From Rhizophlyctis rosea (Eukaryota > Chytridiomycota > Chytridiomycetes > Rhizophlyctidales > Rhizophlyctidaceae): a DNA stretch of 64,000 nt. The position numbers were made by a program, and so were the translations under genes. The DNA lies in the NCBI GenBank assembly GCA_027596075.1, contig JADGJC010000029.1, positions 156,604 through 220,603 on the forward strand. Direction: 5' to 3'. The notes under the pieces were generated by a model. It saw only the letters and a list, made by a program, of their open reading frames with translations, was not told the origin of the DNA and searched no databases. Positions 61,672-64,000 of this stretch are shown piece by piece. Positions within the stretch are counted from its first letter, which is position 1; each line of letters opens with the position of its first letter.

Positions 61672-63565
61672 ATGGCCGTATCGGACGTCGGATTGGAGTT
61701 TGACGCGCTACTGGATGTCGACGTAGGTTATGACATTTTCAACCGCCAAGCGCAGGTGCTTTACACTGCTTCCCACTTTGTCACGTTTGTCAATGGCGCA
61801 AACAGTGGCCAAAGAAATATTGACCCAGTTCTGCTTCTTTCATTCTCCCATCTTCACAATGAATAGGCAAAGGACGCACCGAGCCCGGATGATAGCAGAG
61901 GCAGTGGTGGCGCACAACTGTATCAGAAAATTGTCTCTGCTGGAGCTGGAGCAATTCTTACCTCTTTGTTAGGTACGTGTTCGGAACGCTTGGTGTAAGC
62001 CACACACTATGTGAGATCATGAGAATGGAGAATGGGACACCATTGGCGGAGACATTCAGCGATCAGGCATGGAATCACCATTCCTGGCCGTAAACGGAGA
62101 GCAGCACATGTCCAAAATCATTTGTTTACCTCCATGCCTCATCATTCAGTTACCCCCTTCGATGTCGTAAAAACACGCATGCAAGCAGGCGCTACAAGCG
62201 TCGGAGGCGCGCCATCAAATTTCTGGCCACAGTCGAGATTCGTCACGTCTGCTGCATCAGCTCAGTTGCACAATGCCAGTCGAACAGCGGAGTTTCGGGG
62301 AACATGGGTAAGAGGATATATCCGCCAACGTCCGCAAAAACGGCTGCATCTGTAACTGTTGGCCACGCATCTGCAGGATGGGATAGCTAAAATCGTACGA
62401 TACGAAGGACCAAGTAGTCTATACAGAGGTCTATCACCTACACTGTGAGTCGGATGTTGACTATCTCAGAAACAATGATTTCCCCATCGCTGAACAACGC
62501 TTCCTCATCCACATCAGTTTAATGTCACTACCCTCCACCGTAATATACTACACCGGCTACGAACGACTACGCGACGTCTTCGCGGAACAGTTCAGAATAT
62601 ACGAGGGGCAGCACTATGCGCCGTTAGTTGCTGGAATGGTTGCGCGCAGTACGTTTGGAGTTCAGTTCGATCAAACAATGGGCAGACGCACTCAAAATTT
62701 ATTTGATTCCAGCAATCGCAGCAACAGTCATATCACCAATGGAGCTCGTCCGAACACGTCTGCAAGCCGTCGGGGGTGTAGTGGACAAGGGGTTGCGGGG
62801 CGTTATGCGGGGTGTGGCGGAGATGACGCGGACGGCGGGGATGAGTTCGTTGTGGAGGGGTGTGGGGTCGACGTTGTGGAGAGATGTGCCGTTTTCTGGT
62901 GGGTTGGCATTGCGAAACTTGTTCCTCTGGGATGGAAAGGCGGAGGACGTTCCGAATCAGTTCCTGATGATTTTATTGCAGGAATTTATTGGGCAGGATA
63001 TGAAGACTTGAAGAAACGGTTAGATGTCGAATGGACGGATGGGACGGCCATGACGGAGTTTTATAAGGCTTTTATTGCGGGTGCTTCTTCTGGGACTGTA
63101 AGCATTCCCATCACCTTTCCCTCCTGTATTTTTCCCCATCGCAACCCTTCATTCATAACGAATATCCGCTCCAGATCGCAGCAATAGCAACAATGCCCTT
63201 CGACGTAGCCAAGACTGTGCAACAAGTGGATGTGGGACAATCAGCTGAGGCGAGACCGCCGATGGTTGCGGTTATGCGACGGGTGGTGAGGCAGGAGGGG
63301 TGGAGGGGGTTATTTAAGGGTATGGTGCCTGCTTTTTGAGGATGGTGGAGGTGGGCTGGTTTAACAAGCCTTCCGACAGGTCTGTCACCGCGAATAGCAA
63401 AAGTGGCTCCGGCGTGTGCGGTTATGATATCAAGTATGCCTCTTTCTGTTGCTGTGTTGCTATTTCGTATGGGAGCGTTTATCGAAGGTTTTCCCGTTGT
63501 ACTCATTCTCCTTCTCTAACATAGGTTATGAAGTCGGCAAGCGGATGTTTGAGAAGGGGTTGTAA
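61672..63565 (+). CDS. MTM1: Mitochondrial carrier of the MTM1 / SLC25A39-40 type (9 exons)
   Basis: Exons 61672-61722, 61867-61972, 62150-62307, 62377-62444, 62518-62648, 62722-62898, 62982-63097, 63175-63319 and 63380 onward (with a final exon ending at 63565) join in phase. Three carrier repeats are visible through their PxDxxK/R motifs: TPFDVVKTRMQAG, SPMELVRTRLQAV and MPFDVAKTVQQVD. Each is followed by a short helix and a WRG or YRG block (GPSSLYRGLSPTLLMSLPS, GMSSLWRGVGSTLWRDVPFS, EGWRGLFKGLSPRIAKVAP). The protein ends MFEKGL. The family works in mitochondrial iron/glutathione supply and, in yeast, in manganese loading of Sod2. The SLC25A39/40 signature is the spacing and the PSTVIYYTGYERLR and IYWAGYEDLKKRL blocks. 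The exact transported solute is not settled. Confidence 0.9.
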
Positions 63566-64000
63566 GAAAGCTGCGATGGATGAATTTGGGGACTGTTGTC
63601 TTTGTGATAGAAACGGGTTTCTTGTTTATTTCTTTTTTCCATTTTTTATTATTGTACATATTATGAATGTAGATGAGTTTGTAAACAGGATTTTGATGGG
63701 GATGGGGAACGGAGTGTGCATGAATTATTCTGTGTTGAACAGACGTCAGCCACTTCGCAAAGCAAAAGGGGGTTCGATAACCACAAGATACTCGACGTGA
63801 CATTTGAGATGATTTTATGGTACAAATCCTTTACATGTATAAAGCCTCTCTACTAAGAAAGTAGGACGCTAAAGAAAACTACTGTCGCAACTTACATATA
63901 CAAGTGAAACGGAAACACCCAAACCCTTTCACCACCCCCACCCCCACCGCCAAGCAGGCCCGAGCCCCGGAGCCCCGCGGCGCGGCCCCCTGGGCCGGCC
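63566..64000. other. Downstream region ending in a GC-rich edge
   Basis: After the carrier gene there is no supported gene. The last 60 or so bases are strongly C/G-rich with runs of C, unlike the rest of the window, and may be the beginning of another feature beyond the edge. Confidence 0.5.

Overview
The window is nuclear DNA of a fungus, most likely a zoosporic (chytrid-type) fungus. The genes are broken by many short spliceosomal introns (about 45-100 nt, with GTRNGT 5' ends and YAG 3' ends), and almost every gene has to be assembled from several exons. Two things point to a flagellated early-diverging lineage. First, the animal/protist-style genes present: ZMYND10 (dynein-arm assembly), BRK1 (WAVE complex), a paxillin with an N-terminal LD motif, a Phactr-like RPEL protein, a TRPV-like channel and an HCN/CNG-like channel. 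Second, the ordinary fungal genes beside them: BNA4, an AVT-type transporter, SWD2 and ESF2. The lineage call is inference from gene content; no marker gene was compared.

Layout. 0.1-13.9 kb: mitochondrial phosphatidylserine decarboxylase PSD1; a low-complexity protein with a micro-exon; an F-box-type gene with an in-frame TGA; the Phactr-like gene; a second, probably decayed relative of the F-box gene; NSE3; a doubtful small membrane ORF; SDH3. 14.7-25.5 kb: paxillin, a coiled-coil WD40 protein, an AVT-type amino-acid transporter, a secreted double-psi beta-barrel protein and SWD2. 25.6-36.3 kb: TRM1 and SDH1 (divergent), BRK1, then ZMYND10 and ALKBH6 (divergent). 37.4-51.3 kb: TRPV-like channel, an unknown Ser/Thr-rich protein, COX11, NAA50 with a long disordered N-terminus, a GTCAATC minisatellite, a probably frameshifted membrane protein, and BNA4. 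52.7-63.6 kb: an MFS transporter pseudogene, the HCN/CNG-like channel, ESF2 and an MTM1-type mitochondrial carrier.

Together: four genes serve mitochondrial respiration or lipids (SDH1, SDH3, COX11, PSD1), with a mitochondrial carrier (MTM1) besides. Two ion channels, the dynein-arm factor and three actin/adhesion-type genes (BRK1, paxillin, Phactr-like) fit a life cycle with swimming and crawling zoospores. Exon joins were worked out by eye from splice signals, reading phase and family similarity. Where I give exon coordinates, the reading phase was checked across the joins unless stated otherwise.
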